Part shown: piece after piece, positions 23,030-33,793 of the stretch
Numbering within the stretch: position 1 is the stretch's first letter
How the letters are laid out: every line of letters begins with the position of its first letter
Origin: Bretschneidera sinensis
Taxonomy: Eukaryota > Streptophyta > Magnoliopsida > Brassicales > Akaniaceae
NCBI GenBank assembly: GCA_023935145.1
Contig: CM043701.1
Coordinates: 68,739,317 to 68,803,316 of the forward strand
Direction: 5' to 3'
Length of the DNA: 64,000 nt
Made by a program: the position numbers and the translations under genes
The notes under the pieces: model-generated
Told to the model about the DNA's origin: nothing
Database searches by the model: none
What the model saw: the letters and a program-made list of their open reading frames with translations, nothing else

Positions 23030-23500
23030 ACTATCAGTACATTTTTCGTCGCTGATAATTGATTTTTTTTTTAAAAAAATTATTAAATCGCTATGAAATT
23101 TTTTAAAACTCATAAGGGATAGAAAAAACTATCATTGAAAGATATTTCTGTCGATGATAATTTTTTATCGAAATCCTAATGGAAAATTTCATTGCGAAAC
23201 TAAAAAATTGGAATGACAAGAACATAAAAGTTGATTGGTTCATATTTTCATATTGCCAACGAGTTTTGGCAACGAATTTTTAACATAGTTGTGACATGTT
23301 ACACGTTTTGCAACGACTTTCTAACGTCGTTTCAACATGTAGCAACGATTTAATTAGTCGTTGCGACATGTTACACATTTTGCAACGACTTTCTAAATGT
23401 AGTTGTGTAACAACGATTTAATTAGTCGTCGCGAGATGTTACACATTTGGCAATGACTTAATTAGTCATTGCGAAATCTCGTTTCTAAAAATCACTTTTC
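23030..23500. repeat. right subterminal repeats of the CACTA element
   Basis: Repeated GCAACGA(C/T)TTAATTAGTCGTTGCG blocks separated by ACATGTTACACATTTTG spacers at 23310-23480, plus the weaker TTTTTCGTCGCTGATAAT type at 23040-23170. Several units are themselves inverted repeats. Confidence 0.75.
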
Positions 23501-23511
23501 TTGTTATGTTC

Positions 23512-23893
23512 TATAATCTATATATAATATATTTTTCATCCCAAAAAAATCATACTCATTATAATTTCTAAGCCAACTTTTACTCACTCTTGATATAACT
23601 ACAATCTGTCAATTTGTACCAAAATATATGTACCCATAAAAAACCTCCATCATACTCACAAATCATCCTATTCATGATTTCATTCCCAAGAAGAAAACCT
23701 ACAACAATCATCAACTTATTATGCATTCAAATCCCAAAATCCAATCTGAAATGTACCTACAATGTATCAATTATCAAACATAAGATTCTTCATAGAGTAT
23801 AAGCAATATATATTACCCCAAAACCAGAAAAATAAAAACACTAATAAATTCTGACCAATCAGATCACCCAAGGAATAGTAAAAACAGAAATGT
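23512..23893. other. AT-rich gap, nothing recognised
   Basis: Between the CACTA element and the next copia LTR; no ORF or repeat with recognisable identity. Confidence 0.5.
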
Positions 23894-24226
23894 TGTGAAA
23901 CGTGTGGCAATTATGATGAATAGTATGAAAAAGCAAAGAGAGAAAGAAAGCAATTAAACACACAGATTTAACATAGTTCGACAGTATGCCTACGTCCACG
24001 GGAGCGAGTGGTTGCTAAATTTCACTATGTCGCGGTTGCTAAATTTCACTATGTCAAAGTAGGGTTACATCATATGTATTTATACTAACCTTAGTCGTCA
24101 AAGTAGGGTTACATGTCGTTCCACTCCGGTACACTATGCTTCCCTCGCTCTACTCCGCTTCACTTTGACATCAGCCTATTTTCTCTGTATATGTGTTCTA
24201 CTCGATATGAACCACATACTACAACA
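23894..24226 (-). repeat. 3' LTR of the minus-strand copia element
   Basis: Plus-strand TGTGAAACGTG...ACTACAACA. On the minus strand it follows the polypurine tract GCCAAGGTGGAGAT. It is longer than its partner because of a duplicated TTGCTAAATTTCACTATGTC segment and extra sequence near 24090-24165. Confidence 0.85.
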
Positions 24227-24299
24227 ATCTCCACCTTGGCAAATATCCACCCTTTAGGAGAAAAAAAAAATAACCTGGAACTCCACCTGTGACAATAGG

Positions 24300-25470
24300 T
24301 TGGGACACCTCCCATCTAGCACCTGGAGACATTAATCAAGTCCAAGTAGTGCTTGAACTTATCTGTGGTAACAGGCTTTGTCAACATATCTGCTGCATTC
24401 TCAGAAGTGTGAACTTTCTCAAGTAATAGTTCACCAGAAGAAACCAATTCCTTGATCTTGTGAAACCTCACATCTATATGCTTGGTCCTCGCATGATACA
24501 CCTGGTTCTTTGCCAAATAAATGGCACTCTAACTATCACAATGCAACTGAACTCCACCTTGTTGAATACCCAGCTCTTTGACCAACCCTGTAAGCCACAA
24601 AGCTTCATTGGCAGCCTCAACCACTACTATATACTCTGACTCAGTAGTAGATAGTGCAACTAGAGATTGAACCATGGACCTCCAACAAATAGCCCCCCCC
24701 CCCCCCCAAAAAAAATGAATACATAACCTGTGGTAGACCTCTTGTTATCCAAATCCCCTACATAGTCTGCATCCACATATCCCATAATTGAAGGATCACC
24801 CTGTTGTCTGCCAAACATTATGCCATAGTTTGTAGTACCCCTCAAGTATATGAAAATCCACTTGACTACGTCCCAATGTTGTTGTCTCAGACTTGATAAA
24901 AACTTGCTCACCACACTGACGGCTTGTACCAAATCCAGTCTTGTACAAACCATAGCATACATCAAGCACCCCACTGCACTGGTATATGGAACCTTTGACA
25001 TGTCTTGAACTTCATCATCTGTCTTCGGGCCCTGAGCAGTAGACAATTTAAAGCGATTCACTAAAGGTGTACTCACTAGTTTTGCATTTTCCATGCTGAA
25101 CCTCTCCAACACCCTCTTAACATAACTAAACTGAGGTAACCATAATCTCTTGGAAGATTTGTCCCTACGAATCTCCATCCCAAGAATCTTATTGGCTGCA
25201 CCCAAATCTTTTATGTCAAATTCTTTGCTTAATGAAGTCTTCAACTTGTTGACCTCACTCATACTTTTTGCAGTAATCAACATATCATCTACATAAAGTA
25301 ACAGAAAAATAAATGAACCATCATCAAGGCTCTTCACATAAACAAAACAATCATACTCACATCTCTTGTACCCAATCTGGATCATGTAAGAGTCAAATCG
25401 CTTGTACCATTGCCTCGGAGACTGCTTCAACCTATAAAGTGATTTTCTCAATTTACAGGCCAAATGTTCC
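24300..25470 (-). pseudogene. copia RT C-terminal half and RNase H (outer element)
   Basis: Minus strand: KLRKSLYRLKQSPRQWYKRF, the intact catalytic LLYVDDMLIT (~25290), KILGMEIRRDKSSKRLWLPQ, CLMYAMVCTRLDL and GYVDADYVGDLDNKRSTTGY. A poly-C/poly-A expansion (C15 at 24693-24707) ends this frame inside RNase H. ESEYIVVVEAANEALW and HARTKHIDVRFHKIKELV follow in another frame, ending MLTKPVTTDKFKHYLDL. Upstream it joins 28512-28960 across the nested element. Confidence 0.85.
24693..24707. repeat. C15 homopolymer
   Basis: Fifteen C followed by eight A, inside the RNase H region of the outer copia element and responsible for a frame break. Confidence 0.9.
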
Positions 25471-26279
25471 TGTTGGAAAATCACCTCAAGAGCCCAGGTT
25501 GTGACCTTTCCAAACCCCCAAATCTAGAATGATTTGTACTAAACGAGAATCAAACCATAAAAGAGAAAACACAAGCAATTGTTATCGAGGTTTTGCAATT
25601 TTCCTACGTCCCTATGAGCTCCTCCAAGCTCTCTGCACTAAATCAATGGAGTTCTTACAATTACAGCAACATCTCTTCAAGAACTATGTGTTCTTGAAGA
25701 ATGAGAGAAGAAAAAAGAAAAAGATAAGAACTAAGTGTTTCCCTGGAACTTTCCCCAAGAAAATTCTAATTACAAAGCCCTTGAACCCCTAATCTTTCTT
25801 GCACACTCTCACTATAAACACCTTTGAAGATTTGAGAGTTTTTCTCTCGGAACACCAGCCACTCTTGGAATGAGACTTATTCTTGTGTTGTTGTTATTGC
25901 TCCTAATTAAACCTTTATATAAAGTAACAACTACCTCAACCAATCTTAAATACAATCTCAACCCTTAGATCTCAAGAACCAAAGACTCATGGCTCTCTAA
26001 GAGTCTAAGTGAACCTGTGCGTTTTAATCAAAACCCACGCACCATCTGAAGAGTGTTGAAAAACATGTATCAGGTGTGCCTTGCACTGCGGCACACAATA
26101 GGAGAGAACTCCTCCACCTACTGGAGGCCGTCGAGCCCAAGGGCTGGGCCACGGCGCACACTTGGAGGAGGACTTCCTTCACTTGCTGGAAGCCGTGACG
26201 CACACCACCTATGCTACGGCGCCAACCTGCACCTGATGCTATAATTTCCATCCTTTAATTCTTAGACAAATTCCCAACA
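25471..26279 (-). repeat. 3' LTR of the nested copia element
   Basis: 809 bp, plus-strand TGTTGGAAAATCACC...AAATTCCCAACA. It has a GC-rich block (26080-26225) with GTGCC/GGCAC inverted pieces and a minus-strand TATA (TTTATATAAAG at 25908-25920). Confidence 0.9.
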
Positions 26280-26289
26280 AACTCTACCT

Positions 26290-26691
26290 TTGTCTAAGCA
26301 ATTAAACCCGAACTCATTATGCAGAGAACTCAGGATTCAAACTCAACATGAGTCACTATATCATCTAACTCCAATCCTAAGAAGTCCAAGGCAATGATTA
26401 AACTTGCTTAGAGGTAGAACTTTAGTGCCTAAATCTGTAGGATTTTCTTCCGTGGCCATTTTGTCCACATAAATGCATCATTCCATAACATTTTTCCAAA
26501 TGAAATGATACCAAACATCTATATGCTTTGTCCTCTATGGAACACTGGATTCTTACATGGCTATCCGAATACACCACCACCTGCTCTTCTGGGACCTTCA
26601 ACTCTTCCAACAATCCTTTGCACCACATAGCCTCATTAATGGCTTCCGTTGCTACTATGTACTCTACTTCGGTTGTTGAGAGTGCTACCAC
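26290..26691 (-). pseudogene. copia RNase H (nested element)
   Basis: VALSTTEVEYIVATEAINEA, LLEELKVPEEQVVVYSDSHV and, after frame changes, MLWK/YHFIWKNVMEWCIYV-like sequence towards 26400. It parallels 15830-16198 of the complete relative. Confidence 0.8.
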
Positions 26692-26694
26692 CGG

Positions 26695-27880
26695 CTACAA
26701 CTGAGCCTTCCAACTTATACAACATCCACTTAAGTTGAAGAAGTATAAGGTAATCGATCTTCTCTTATCCTGGTCTGCTACATAGTCTGAATCAGCATAA
26801 CCTTCTAACCAGATGGACTTACCCCTCTTCTCCCAAACAAGCCTCACATCTGAGCTTCCCTTCAAATATCTCAGTAACCACTTCATCCCAAGCCAATGCT
26901 TCTTTCCAGGATTACTCATAAACCTACTGAGAACACTAATTGCATGAGAAATATTAGATCTAGTGCTTACCATGGTGAACATTACAGATCCAACCGCACT
27001 AGAATAAGGGACCTTTTCCATTTCCTTCTTCTCCGTATCTGATCTAGTACATTGATCACTGGAGAACTTGAAATGACCAGCAAGGGGAATCTTTACTGGT
27101 TTACTATCTTCCATAGAGAATTTAGACTCCATCTTTTCTATGTAAGAAGTTTGAGAAACCTTCAATCTATTTCTCTCTCTTTCCCGGATTATACTCATCC
27201 CAATGATCTTTTGTGCATGACCAAGATCCTTTATCTCAAACTCTGAATTGAGTTGAGACTTCAACCTTTCTATCCTCTCCTTACTGCTACCAACCAACAA
27301 CATATCACCAACATAGATGAGGATAATCACCATTTTCTTCATCTTGTAACCTTTGTAGTACAAGCACGAATCATAGTAGCTCTTCATGAAACCCAAGCTA
27401 GTTACAAAGGAATCAAACCTCTTATTCCATTGCCGAGGTGATTGCTTCAGGCCATAGAGAGATTTCTTCAGTTGGTACACCAAATCTCCCTGCCTTCCTT
27501 CCTCATAGCCTTCGGGTTGCCTTATGTAGATGGTCTCATCTAGCTCTCCATATAAAAATGTTGTCTTCACATTCATTTGCTCGATCTCCTAATTAAATTG
27601 GACCATCATAACTAACATTATCCTTATCGTCCTGTATTTCACAACCAGTGAGAAAATTTCTGTGAAATATATGCCTTCTCTTTGTGTGAACCCCTTTGCC
27701 ATAAGCCTAGCCTTATACCAAAATTTATCCCCTGGAATGTTTTCTTCTTTGATCTTATAAATCCACTTACAATCCACAACTCTCTTTTTTCTGGTTTGGG
27801 TACCAATTCCCAAGAGTTGTTATTCTTCAAAGAATTCATTTCCTCCTCCATAGCTAGCTTCCATCTTGATAAATCCTTAC
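26695..27880 (-). pseudogene. copia reverse transcriptase with mutated YVDD (nested element)
   Basis: A 293-codon open frame (26695-27576) has TTFLYGELDETIYIRQPEGY, KSLYGLKQSPRQWNKRFD, GHAQKIIGMSIIRERERN and MKWLLRYLKGSSDV. The catalytic box reads LIYVGDMLLVG: the first Asp of YVDD is Gly, which should abolish polymerase activity. The N-terminal part (27589-27880, LAMEEEMNSLKNNNSWEL, WIYKIKEENIPGDKF) is in other frames. Coding ends abruptly at the deletion junction. Confidence 0.9.
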
Positions 27881-27885
27881 ATCCT

Positions 27886-28511
27886 TTCAAGAACCATGTG
27901 TTCTTGAAGAATGAAAGAAAAGAAAAGAAAAAGATAAGAACTAGGTGTTTCCCTGGAATTTTCACCAAGAAAATTCCAATTACAAAGCCCTTGTACCCTT
28001 AATCTTTCTTGCACTCTCTCACTAGAAACACCTTTGAAGATTTGAGAGTCTTTCTCTCTAAATACTAGCCACTCTTAGAATGAGACTTCTTCTTGTGTTG
28101 TTGTTATTGCTCCTAGATGACCATTTATATAGAGCAATAACTACCTTAACCAATATTGAAGACAATCTCAATCCTTAGATCTCAAGAACCAAAGACTCAT
28201 GGCTCTCTAAGAGTCTAAGTGAACTTGTGTGTTTTAATCAAGACCGACACACCATCTGAAGAGTGTTGAAAAATATGTATCATGTGTGCCTTGCGCCGCA
28301 GCTCAGAGTAAGGCAGGCTGCGGTGCACAACAAGGGAGAACTCCTCCACCTGCTGGAGGCCACGGCGCCCAAGGGCTGGGCTGCTGCGCACACTTAGAGG
28401 AAGACTTCCTCCACTTGCTGGAGGTCGCGGCACACACCACATGTACTGCGGCACTAACCTGCACTTGATGCTGCAATTTTTATCCTTTAATTCTTAGACA
28501 AATTCCCAACA
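27886..28511 (-). repeat. truncated 5' LTR of the nested copia element
   Basis: Matches 25672-26279 of the 3' LTR from AAGAACCATGTGTTCTTGAAG to AATTCCCAACA and lacks the ~200 bp that would adjoin the PBS. GC-rich block at 28290-28450, TATA (TTATATAGAG) near 28122. Confidence 0.88.
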
Positions 28512-28960
28512 GTTCCTGTCTAGGCTGATTGAACCCCTTTGGCTGTACCATATAAATCAGCTCTTCCAAATCACCATGAAGAAAAGCTGTCTTTACATCC
28601 ATCTGCATATCAAAATGTGCTACCAAACCCAACATTACCCTAAAGGAAGTGTGTCTGACCATAAGAGAGAAGATCTCATCATAGTCAACCTTTTTTCTCT
28701 GTGAGTAACACTTTACTACAAGATGAGCCTTGAACTTTTCTCCCTATTTTTTTGATACTGCTTATTTCTTCTTATACACCTATTTGTATCCTATCGCTCT
28801 CTTCCCCTCTAGAAGCTCCACCAACCCCCCATATTTGATTCTTATGTCTGGTTCCCATCTCCTCCACCATAACACCCATCCATTTACTCTTCTCTTGGTT
28901 GTGTACTACCTCCTGAAAAGTAGTAGGATCCCTGCTATTAGTAATGATAACCAAATCTTT
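28512..28960 (-). pseudogene. copia RT N-terminal part (outer element)
   Basis: MQMDVKTAFLHGDLEELIYM and QPKGFNQPRQE lead directly into the nested element; upstream KKVDYDEIFSLMVRHTSFRV and PTTFQEVVHNQEKSKWMGVM. The codon split by the insertion is restored at 25470. Confidence 0.8.
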
Positions 28961-30060
28961 AAAAACATACTTGGTGGGTGGCTTGATAATGTGTCTGGGC
29001 TTGTCTATAGCTATACTGTGATGTTGCTGATCTTTTGAGCTAGAGCTCCTGTATTCTGAGCATTATCTTCTCTACCATGGGTCTCTAGCTCCACCTGCAC
29101 CACATGCTCATTTCTGTTGCAATTTTCTGGCACCTATTTCTCTTCTTCCTAAGTACACTGCAACATGGCTTTCTCATCAAAAACCACATCTCTACTGATC
29201 ACCACCTTGTTTGCCTTTGGATCCCAGAGCTTGAAGCCTTTCACCCCTTTTTGATACCCCAGAAAGATACACTATCTAGACTTCGCTTCAAGCTTTGATA
29301 TTTCCTCACTAGAAACATGCACGTAGGCTGGACATCCAAATACTCTCAAACCAGAATAGTCTACCGCACTGCCTGCCCATACCTCTTCTGTTAGTTTCCT
29401 ATCTAGCGCTGGTCTAGGTGACCTGTTAATCAATAAATATGCTATATTCACTACTTTTGCCTAAAAGCTCTTTGCAAGCCCTGCATTCAACCTGAGACAC
29501 CGAGCTCTTTCAGCTATTGCTCTATTCATCCTTTTTCCTACACCGTTCTGTTGTGGTGTCTTGCGTCCTATGAAGTGTCTCTTATTCCCATACTGCTCAC
29601 ACAACTCCGTGAACTTTGAATCTGTGTACTCAGTACCATTATCGACCTAAGGCAATGATCTTCGTCCCTGTCTGGTTTTCTACTTCAATTTTCCATAACT
29701 TGAACTTGGCAAACGTTTCTGACTTGTGCCACATGAAGTACACCCAAACCTTTCGTGAGTAGTCATCAATAAAACTCACGAAACACATATGTCCTCCTTG
29801 TGATGCTACCCTTACTAGCCCCCAAACATCTGTATGAACATAGTCAAGGATTCTTTTTGTCTTGTGTGTGGCTGTCTTGAACTGCACCCTATTCTGTTTT
29901 CCAAGAACACAATACCTACAGAAATCAAGCTTGCATGTTTTGACACCCTTTAATAGATTTCTCTTATGAAGCTCCATCGTCCCATGCTCACTCATATGAC
30001 CTAACCTCATATACCACAAGACTACTCTATCTGACTTAGACTCTGCAGCTGCAACTCCAC
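28961..30060 (-). pseudogene. copia integrase (outer element)
   Basis: From high to low coordinates: WYMRLGHMSEHGTMELHKRN, CRYCVLGKQNRVQFK (HHCC finger), VHTDVWGLVRVASQGG (first Asp), IDDYSRKVWVYF (second Asp), then DNGTEYTDSKF (Glu, ~29625) in a shifted frame, PQQNGVGKRMNRAIAE, INRSPRPALDRKL, VFGCPAYVHVSSEE and FLGYQKGVKGFKLW. The triad is readable but frames are broken at about 29640 and 29460. Confidence 0.85.
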
Positions 30061-30106
30061 CTACAACTGTGGTACCTAGCAGTGTATAAATATTTCTTGC
30101 TAGTTT

Positions 30107-30493
30107 TTATCCCTTCATCACTATTAAGACACCTTTACTCACCTTCATTACTCCACTTGCAAACTTGTAACTAAACCCATTACAATCTAAAGTGCCCAAT
30201 GAAATCAAATTCTTCCTTAAATCCAATATATGTCTAACGTCACACAACATTTTAACAACACCATCAAACATTTTAATAATAATATTCCCTATTCCAACAA
30301 CTTTGCATGATGCATCGTTACTCATTAGAATAGAACCAGAATTTACTAACCTGTATGTGTCAAACCAATCTTTATTTAGTGTCATGTGATATGAGCATAC
30401 TGAATCTAGAATCCAAGAATCTGTGAGGTGATCTAAACTAGATGAAACAGAAAGCATATCCCCGTCACCGCTCTCCGAGTTTTCTTCTTCCAC
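30107..30493 (-). pseudogene. copia protease remnant with lost DSG (outer element)
   Basis: DSWILDSVCSYHMTLNKDWF: the active site Asp-Ser-Gly reads Asp-Ser-Val. Then VVGIGNIIIKMFDGVVKML and LRKNLISLGTLDCNGFSYKF, the usual protease end. Confidence 0.85.
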
Positions 30494-31270
30494 TACATTC
30501 GCAGACTTTGATGGACCCTCTTTATTCTTTATATTCCCTTTCCTTAAATCTGGATAATCTCGTTTTATGTGCCCCCTTTTTTCGCACTTAAAACACTATA
30601 TGTCCTTCCTTTTTCTGGATTTAGACCGAGATTTATTGTTACTCTATCTGCTCTGGGACCTGTTTCTCCCACGTCCCTGGTTACCCCTCACTATAAGCCC
30701 TTCACCTTGTAAATTCTCATCACTGGCTTTCTTCCTCTGATGAAAACCTAATAGAGCACCTATGATCTCCTCCAATTCGAGAGTTTCTTTCCCCCACATC
30801 AGAGTTGTAACCACATTTTCGTACATAGGAGAAGCTGGTAGGGAATTCATTAACATCAACGCCTTGTCTTCGTCTTTGAACTTCACATCAACTCACTTCA
30901 AATCACTGATAATATGGTTGAACACATTAATATGCTGGTTCAGATTTGAGCCCTTTGATATCTTAAGACCATACAGTTTCTGCTTAAGATAGAGCTTGTT
31001 CATCAATGACTTGGACATATACTTTCCAATTTCAACCAAACTATCGCCGGTGATTCCTTATCTATGACGTGATACATCACGTCATCAGCCAGACAAAGCC
31101 TGATAGTTGCCATAGCCCTCGCTTCCAGTTCCTTCTAATCTATGTCGTCCATACCTTCCGGCTTCTTTCCGTATAACGCCTTCACCATGCCCCGATACAC
31201 TAACAAATCCTTGACCCTCCTCTACTATAATCCAAAATTTCCAGATCCGTCGAACTTGACCATGTCAAAC
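30494..31270 (-). pseudogene. copia gag remnant (outer element)
   Basis: Includes DEDKALMLMNSLPASPMYEN, LLGFHQRKKASDE and GLIVRGNQGRGRNRSQSR. A zinc knuckle CFKCEKRGHIKRDY (30568-30600) has its last Cys changed to Tyr. The N-terminus near 31240-31290 reads RISGNFGL/FDMVKFDG-like sequence in several frames. Confidence 0.75.
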
Positions 31271-31300
31271 TTCGCAGAAAAAATCCTAGACATCGTGACC

Positions 31301-31316
31301 TGAGCTCTAATACCAA
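31301..31316 (-). other. primer binding site (outer copia element)
   Basis: Minus strand TTGGTATTAGAGCTCA, one change from the TGGTATCAGAGC complement of initiator tRNA-Met, four bases from the LTR end. Confidence 0.8.
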
Positions 31317-31320
31317 TTTT

Positions 31321-31593
31321 TGTGAAATGTACGGCAATTATGATGAATAGTACAATAAAGCGAAGAGAGAGAGAGAGAAAGTAATTAAACACACAGATTT
31401 AACGTTCGGCAGTATGCCTATGTCCACGGGAGCGAGCGGTTGCTAAATTTCACTATGTCAAAGTAGGGTTATATCATATCTATTTATATTAACCCTAGCC
31501 ATAAAGAGGTATTAGAAAAGTTCCTCAATAGCATGCATCATTCTGTTTTCTCTGTACATGTGTTCCACTCGATATGAGCCACATACTATAACA
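31321..31593 (-). repeat. 5' LTR of the minus-strand copia element
   Basis: 273 bp, plus-strand TGTGAAATGTACGGCAATT...CATACTATAACA, colinear with 23894-24226. Minus-strand TATA-like ATATAAATAG at about 31480. Confidence 0.85.
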
Positions 31594-31605
31594 AGAAGCA
31601 TATAA

Positions 31606-31930
31606 ACACCAAACATAAGCATATAATTATCTAAACACCAAAACAAAAGCATAAAATTAATTAATTTGTCAACTGTACTACAAGCATACAAACAAAAACA
31701 TACGCATACAATTATATAAACACAAAACAAAAGTAAAATCCAGTAAAGAGAAATATATAAACTCCAAATATAAGCATATAATTTTTAAACACCAAAACAA
31801 AAGCATAAAATTAATCAACATTTAAACTATCAATTGTACCACAAGTATATAAACAAAAAAAAACATACAATTATATAAACACCAAAACAACAACATATAA
31901 ACACCAAAATAAAAGCAAAATCTTGCACAA
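31606..31930. repeat. diverged direct repeat in the hAT 3' region
   Basis: Two copies of ~160 bp, each with AAACACCAAAACAAAAGCATAAAATTAAT followed by a CAACTGTAC(T/C)ACAAG segment and CATACAATTATATAAACAC. It lies downstream of the hAT transposase on its coding strand. Confidence 0.6.
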
Positions 31931-32199
31931 AGAAGAAGTAAAAGATTAAATTTCTTACAAAAAAGCACAATATTATAGTTCTTACCAAAACAAAAGAAAA
32001 AGATAATAGTTCTTACCAAAAAAAGAAGCAGTCATGCAATCTCTCTAAAGATTAATGATTGAAGGTTACAAAGTAATCTTTGATAAATCTGAAAATTAAA
32101 AATAAAATTATAAATGTCAATATCAAGCAACAAGAATGAAGATCAACTCTAACTAATACACAACATAAACTAATTGTTAATAAAATTAAATAATATATT

Positions 32200-33278
32200 C
32201 TTCAACTTTCTCAAGAATTTCCAAGTATTCTTCAACATTAACAGGAATTTTTGACCCTCGAATCCAATCTTGAGCACACATAAGGGATTGCACTATCTTA
32301 GGAGTGACTCTGAAAAGGATCAAGAACATGCTCCCGTGCTAAATGTAAACTCGGAAGCAACCGTGGATATAGGAACCATCAATGCATCATGAGCCATTTA
32401 TGATAGGATAGGAAATCTTTGACTATTTACTATCCACTATCCCAAAATATCAAACAACTCCTCCTCATACTCCTCATCCTCAATTTTCTATCTCCACTAC
32501 TAGTTTCAATCTTGTACTTTTTAAAGGCTGGATTAATGATCTATTTCTTCCTCTTTCTTGAGCTAACTTGTGAAGTTCCATCACTAGAAATTTGTGATTT
32601 GTCACTTGGTTGAGTACAACTTTTAGGCAACAACTTCTTCTTATAATCATCATACAAGCCTTTAATTGAATCTTTCACTATCTTTACCATATTTTTACCC
32701 CCTATACCTTCATACATCTTTAAAGAGAAAACTCCACATATTTTAATTTGTGTTTAGGGTCAAGAAGTGCACCAATATAAATAAGAGGATTTATCTTTTT
32801 AGTGCAACCCAAATACTTGTTGTACTTATCTTTCATTTTTGTTATTATTATCTTCAAGTCACCTACCCAACTTGTTCTCCATTGTTGCAAAAGGGTGTAA
32901 ACTTCACTAATATCATGGAAGAAAGTATTTGAAGTAACATATAGTGAACCTAAAACCTTATTAGTGAGATCATAAAAGCACTCCAATATTTTAACCATTC
33001 TTCTAACTTTGATCCAATCATCTTCATCTGAAAACCCCATTTCAAGCTTATACCTAATGCTATTAACAAGATATTCATACCTATCAAAAGCTTTCTCAAA
33101 ATTTTGGACCACATCCAACATCAAATAAGTTGAATTTCATCTAGTGGGGATATCAAGACACAACAAACTTTTAGTTTCTATTGTCTCTAGCTCCATAGCA
33201 TCTTTAAATTTCTTAAACATAAATGGAGATTGTCTTATATACCTCAAACCCCTAACCTAAGCAACCAAAGCCCCAACC

Positions 33279-33337
<59 letters not shown>

Positions 33338-33793
33338 CGCAAAACACTTCATATGAAGCATATCCCCAACTACAATGCTAGTATCCTAATGACCTAATTT
33401 TTTCTTCAAGTACCCTACAACGCCATCATTTAAATATGCATTATCTATTGTAAGAGTAAACACCTTGTCAATCTTCCGCCCAATCAATCACTTTCAATTG
33501 CCCTGCCAATATCATCATCTTTATGACTAGAAATTGAAAAAAAGTTTAAGATTCTTTTATGCAACTTCCAATCATTATCAATAAAGTGTGCAGTGAGGAC
33601 CATGTAATTAATTCTTTGTAGGGAGGTCCATGTGTTAGTGGTAAGACAAATCCTTTGACACAAGTCTCTTAAAAATTGTTTCAACTTCAATTTCTCATCT
33701 ATATACAATTGATAACAATCCCTAGCAACTATCATCCATGATGGGATACGAAACCAAGGATATTCAACAACCGTTAAAGTTTAAAGCATATAC
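32200..33793 (-). pseudogene. hAT transposase, central and C-terminal part
   Basis: From high to low coordinates: ARDCYQLYIDEKLKLKQFL, ICLTTNTWTSLQRINYMVLT, HFIDNDWKLHKRILNFF, ECFYDLTNKVLGSLY and LIYIGALLDPKHKLKYVEF, then a decayed dimerisation region (32250-32450). The first catalytic Asp, usually in LTTDTWTS, is Asn. A composite microsatellite (33279-33340) and frameshifts interrupt it. Known role: cut-and-paste transposition with 8-bp TSDs; this copy is dead. Confidence 0.85.
33279..33340. repeat. composite (AT)n(GT)n microsatellite
   Basis: About 7 AT units followed by about 20 GT units and GCGTGCGC, inside the hAT transposase. Confidence 0.95.

Larger units (their letters stand above)
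18286..23508. mobile_element. non-autonomous CACTA (En/Spm-type) transposon carrying a laccase fragment
   Basis: The left end AACTACAAGAAAG and the right end, read inward as CATAACAAGAAAAG, are decayed versions of the CACTACAAGAAA terminus of plant CACTA elements. Both are followed by GTTGATTTTT/TGATTTTTAG. The flanking TTC at 18283-18285 and 23509-23511 is the expected 3-bp TSD. Subterminal repeats of GCAACGACTTAATTAGTCGTTGC type fill both ends. No TNP2/TNPD-like transposase is seen, so movement would need a helper. Both terminal bases have mutated, so it is probably immobile now. Confidence 0.75.
25471..28511 (-). mobile_element. nested, internally deleted Ty1/copia element, TSD GTTCC
   Basis: Flanked by GTTCC at 25466-25470 and 28512-28516 (perfect 5-bp TSD). 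Coding sequence is of the same family as the element at 11017-17257. Only 3041 bp remain: a complete 3' LTR, RNase H, most of RT and a truncated 5' LTR. Gag, protease, integrase, PBS and the end of the 5' LTR are missing, with the breakpoint near 27880-27886. Confidence 0.92.
23894..31593 (-). mobile_element. Ty1/copia retrotransposon, minus strand, with nested insertion
   Basis: LTRs at 23894-24226 (3') and 31321-31593 (5'), a PBS of TTGGTATTAGAGC type, and decayed gag, protease, integrase, RT and RNase H in copia order on the minus strand. RT is interrupted at 25471-28511 by another copia element; its frame continues across that element's TSD. The 5 bp outside the LTRs (AATGT and AGAAG) do not match, so the outer ends may be chimeric or one flank may be altered. 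Confidence 0.85.
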
